This document shows positions 60,701 through 64,000 of a stretch of DNA of 64,000 bases, piece by piece. The translations under genes and the position numbers were made by a program. The stretch is taken from positions 82,399-146,398 of the forward strand of contig NGZR01000007.1 of NCBI GenBank assembly GCA_002197995.1. Reading direction: 5' to 3'. The stretch's first letter is position 1. Each line of letters opens with the position of its first letter. Below the pieces are notes generated by a model that did not search any database, was not told where the DNA came from, and worked only from the letters and a program-made list of their open reading frames with translations. The DNA comes from Gaeumannomyces sp. JS-464. Lineage: Eukaryota > Ascomycota > Sordariomycetes > Magnaporthales > Magnaporthaceae.

Positions 60701-63289
60701 AGCCATGCAGACATGCGCTGATCAGGCCAGGAGAAAGAAGCCCGCACAGCGGGCAAACCTGGTTGGAGCCGACTGGATTTATCTTGACTTTACGCTGCAC
60801 ACCGGAAATTTGGGCGTGCGACAGAAGCGCTTGTGCCGTACTCTTTGGGTTCATTTTTTTCTTTCGTCTTTCTTTCTTTTTCCCTCTTCCGGGCGGGCCC
60901 TAACCCTCCACAGCACCGCGCATCGCTGCCGCAGCGCTGTGCATCGCTGCACCACGCACCTCGACCTCGCAGATGGAGGCTTACTGACATGGATGGCGCA
61001 CGGTACCTACTATGTACCTGCTCGGCTAGGGGCACTTGCATTGGAGAAATGACGGGATGGCTACCTGCTGCGTGCGGGCGTAGGTCTGGGCGGGAGGCGG
61101 TCTGGCATGGACGACACATTTTTGCAAGTCGTTTTACGATCTCGTCATGACCTTGACTCGGAACCACACGGCTTCCTTCCCATGAGGCTGCCGCCCACTC
61201 TCGTCGGGCGCTGGCCAAATTCCAAGGAGCTTGCTGGGCCTCGAAAAAGGGTACCGAAAGGGGGAGGACCCGTCTGACAAACCGGCGGGCCCCTGTCTTG
61301 CATGCGAGCCAAATTGTGCTCCCCACGACTGGAGTCCTGGACATTACGACGGCATCATTACCGGGCGCCCGACACCCCAGCCTTGCAACTGGGGCCCCCA
61401 TGCCAGCTTCTGGATTCGTCCAATGTTCGGCCAGGGACAACCAGGGCCCTGGGTAATTACGGGTCGTGCCTGTGGACACAGCAAGGTCTCTGTCGGATTC
61501 ACGCTAGCCTCTGATCGATCTCCGCAACAGGAAAAAGAAGAAAAACAAAAAGAAGTAAATAAATAAAAAAGAAGAGCGAGAACAAGAAATTGCAGGGAAG
61601 CAACGCAAAGAAACGTGGCCGGCTGCGACGGGCTCACGCGAGAACAAACATCGAAGGGTAAAGAGAAGATATCAAACGTATCCGCCGTGCCTACCGAATG
61701 GGAGGCAATGGCACCTACCAACTGTGCATATAGGTAGGGAAGTGCAAAATGATGCAATATCCGGCGGAAGGAATAAATGCAAGCCCTGCAGCAGGAATCC
61801 ACTGTCATTGAGCGACCCTTGGGGCAGGCGCCGCGCTTCCAGCTCGCCTCGAACCCGTTTTGTTGACGTGCTGCGTCGATCAATTCCTTTGCTGGACTCT
61901 TTGTGGAATAGCACGACGGCAAGCCCGACGGGAGCGAGCTTCACTGGCTGGGGGTAGAAACCGAGCCGGCTTGGAAGATACTGGGGCGCCTCGAGCGAGC
62001 TTCGGCTGGACGGCCAAGTTGATTCAACCGAGTGGCTTAGAAAACGTCGGTTATCTCCTCGATTTCTACCTCCCGAAAATAAAGAAAAGAAAAGAAAAGG
62101 AACAAAAAGAGGCCGCGGAAGAGCATCTACCCTTTGTTCCATCCAATGGATACTGATATCTATTGCAGCAAACCTAGCCTCTCGCAGCATGCACAGCGGT
62201 GGAGGAGTGATCTCGGGTGGGGGTGTTGGTCATGGATGCGAATGCAGGTGAAATTCGTCGAACGCCCCAAGCCAAAGAAATAACTCTGCGCTCAAGCCTG
62301 CCGTGCGTGGCTTGTTTGGACTTGGGGTCGGTACCTGCCCAAGGCCGAGGTCACGCTCCTCGCCGACCAGTTGTTTTCTCGAAACATGTCCATGTCTAGC
62401 TCGCTCTCTGAGCACAACGAACAGGACCGTGCTGTGCTCCTGTATTCTCAGCGGGTCCTTAGCAGCTCGCATCTGTGCCAGAGTCAGCCGGATTCGGGCA
62501 GAGCTTGGGGAGGTGCTAGTGATGGTACCGAGAGCCGCTGCTGCTGCACGGCTAGGAAGGAGTCTGTCTGATGGGTCAGATACTGAGGACTCCAGAGGTG
62601 TCATCCATGATCAAACATAGGTAGACTTGATTGATGGATGTCTGGCGGGCACTCCGATCATGTCCATTCCCCAGAGTGTCTCCTGCGTGACCGAGAGCCG
62701 GCGTCGTGCAGGAAGCACAGCACAGACAGAGCACCAGACAGACAGCTCCTTGACGACTGTGGCTTCTGGTTTTGCCGCCAAATTTCGAGATGGGCCTGCA
62801 CGTGGGGTGCTAACTTGAGGTCGTTATGCTGGCTGGGACCGACCCCTGCTGGGGGCCCGGCATGCGTCCGAAATGGAGGGAGGTTGCTGCACCTCGCCAG
62901 ACACCGTCCCTCGAAGGGATCGGGCTGTGGGACCCCACTCCAGGGCAAGTTGCACCCAACCAGGAGGTGGGTGCTTGTTTTGTTGTTACCAAAATCAGCT
63001 CTGGCCCCAGTGCAGTGAAGCTCGTCCCAGCGAGCGAGCCCAGGGCACCGACTGACTAGCAGCACCACCTGGAATAATTCGCTGCACTCCTCGTCCCTTC
63101 AGCTCCTCTCCCCAAAACTCCAGTCCCAACCGCAGAGGAAGGGCGAGGCGAAGAGCACCCAACCCGACCGCCGCGCCGATGCTCTTGACGAGACGACGAT
63201 GCCATTCGTGATCCCGAGCTGCGCCAGCTTCGCCCCGTCCTGCTCGCCCGCCAACGGCTGCTGCCCGTGGGCCCGGCCCTGATCTCAAG
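53388..63289. other. About 9.9 kb without a supportable protein-coding gene
   Basis: All six frames contain only short, stop-limited stretches with biased composition. None shows a known motif or a convincing splice chain. Visible structure includes a 30-nt poly(A) (57755-57784), a CCA/CAC microsatellite (58086-58119), A/G-rich runs (57480-57530 and 61530-61585, the latter about (AAGAAA)n) and several T-rich runs (57060-57110, 60850-60890). It may hold long upstream control regions or non-coding transcripts. I see no tRNA or rRNA gene. Confidence 0.5.
57755..57784 (+). repeat. 30-nt poly(A) tract
   Basis: Thirty consecutive A residues inside the gene-poor region. No transposon or target duplication could be recognised next to it. 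Confidence 0.8.
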
Positions 63290-64000
63290 ATGCAGGCCGT
63301 CCCCAGTGTAAGTCGACTCGCGGTGGTGGCTTTGTCTGGTCGGGACGGCGTCACCACAAACACAATTCCGCCCGCCCAAGAAAGTTCCATGTGTAGTCCA
63401 GATCCAGGCCTCTCCTCTCTCCATTGCCCGCCCTTCGCCGAACTCTATCTTGGCTTTTTCGCCTCTTCCCAGCCATCATCCCTCGAGCAGACCGAACGAC
63501 GACCGAACACCGTGCAGGGAGGGCATCAGATGCGTCTGCCAAACCGATAGCCAGACGTAGACGTGCACCACGCATCCCTCGACACACGGAGGCGGCACGA
63601 CACACTGCTGCCCTCCCTACCGCACCAAATATTCTGCATGCACACCCTGCCACCGAGAACAACCGCAACATGTCCAGCGCCTAAAATTTACGACATCTCG
63701 AATTCCACGCATTTTTTTTGTCACCCTCTCTGCATATTGGACTGCTTGCCTGCCCACCATATAGCTTACATTTTTCCGAGATTCCTCTCTTCACACCCAC
63801 CGTTTGTGACTTGCCGTTTCTTACCTGATTTGCCTACAGATCGTCGGTACTAGCAGCGTCGTGGCCGCGGCGGCCGTGGGTCTGGTTTTTGCCCAACCCT
63901 CCCAGACGACGCAGTCGCGCTCATCATCGCCCAGGAGGAAGCTGGGCTCCGACCGCGATAGCTTCCGAGAACTTCCTGTGACGCTCTCCCGGCCAGCCAC
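63290..64000 (+). CDS. 5' part of an unidentified gene, cut by the window edge
   Basis: An ATG at 63290 opens an 18-bp exon (MQAVPS) followed by a consensus donor GTAAGT. A 532-bp intron (63308-63839) ends in TTTGCCTACAG. The second exon continues in phase to the window end with IVGTSSVVAAAAVGLVFAQP, a hydrophobic anchor-like segment, then a Ser/Arg-rich stretch (SRSSSPRRKLGSDRDSF) and ELPVTLSRPA. This reads like the N-terminus of a membrane-anchored protein with a basic cytosolic linker. The family is not recognised. The second exon is better supported than the tiny first one. Confidence 0.5.

Noticed and set aside
60208..60756. 182-codon minus-strand frame in the gene-poor region
   Set aside because: Composition is random-like, with many Trp, Cys and Arg, and no motif.

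Overview
This window is nuclear DNA of a filamentous ascomycete, most likely a Sordariomycete. It is GC-rich. Its genes have short GT-AG introns, mostly 57-130 bp. Their products are fungal: a GH74 xyloglucanase with a fungal CBM1 cellulose-binding module, a CPC-1/GCN4 bZIP factor, GCN20, HIR1, a GT69 CMT1/CAP59-type glycosyltransferase, a GPI-type acid phosphatase and a laccase-like multicopper oxidase. No prokaryotic features, CRISPR arrays, rRNA or tRNA genes were recognised.

Layout. 1-1.7 kb is a complete Tc1/mariner-type transposon with perfect 34-bp inverted repeats, a TA duplication and a transposase frame broken by two in-frame TAA codons. 2.5-4.1 kb is a GT69 glycosyltransferase (+). 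6.0-7.5 kb is a secreted acid phosphatase (-), and 9.5-11.5 kb a membrane-anchored multicopper oxidase (+). 12.4-14.2 kb is an MFS transporter (+), and 14.6-15.3 kb a disrupted PhiA-like cell-wall protein gene. 15.8-19.2 kb is a GH2 beta-galactosidase (-), divergent from the GH74 xyloglucanase at 20.7-23.3 kb (+). 24.4-25.8 kb is an HSL-type alpha/beta hydrolase (-), 27.2-28.6 kb an SDR oxidoreductase (+), and 28.8-30.9 kb a gene of unknown function (-). 32.5-36.0 kb is the histone chaperone HIR1 (-). 37.8-40.1 kb is an adenosine-deaminase-like protein (+), 40.7-42.0 kb a ketopantoate-reductase-like protein (-), and 43.1-44.7 kb a four-TM membrane protein (+). 48.0-49.3 kb is the cpc-1 bZIP gene with upstream ORFs (+). 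It converges on GCN20 at 50.9-53.4 kb (-). About 10 kb then follows with no supportable gene, and the 5' end of a new gene lies at the right edge.

How the genes work together. CPC-1 and GCN20 belong to the same pathway, general or cross-pathway amino acid control, and here they are tail-to-tail neighbours. The divergent GH2 and GH74 genes, with the sugar-type transporter nearby, could form a small xyloglucan-use module.

A caution on quality. Eleven of the sixteen recognised host genes (the partial gene at the right edge is not counted) need one or more 1-base corrections, about 24 in all, to keep a conserved reading frame. They include GCN20 and HIR1. Restoring the frames gives lengths divisible by three and normal for the families. 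I therefore treat most of these breaks as probable sequence or assembly errors rather than true pseudogenes. Coordinates for such genes are the genomic span of the corrected model.
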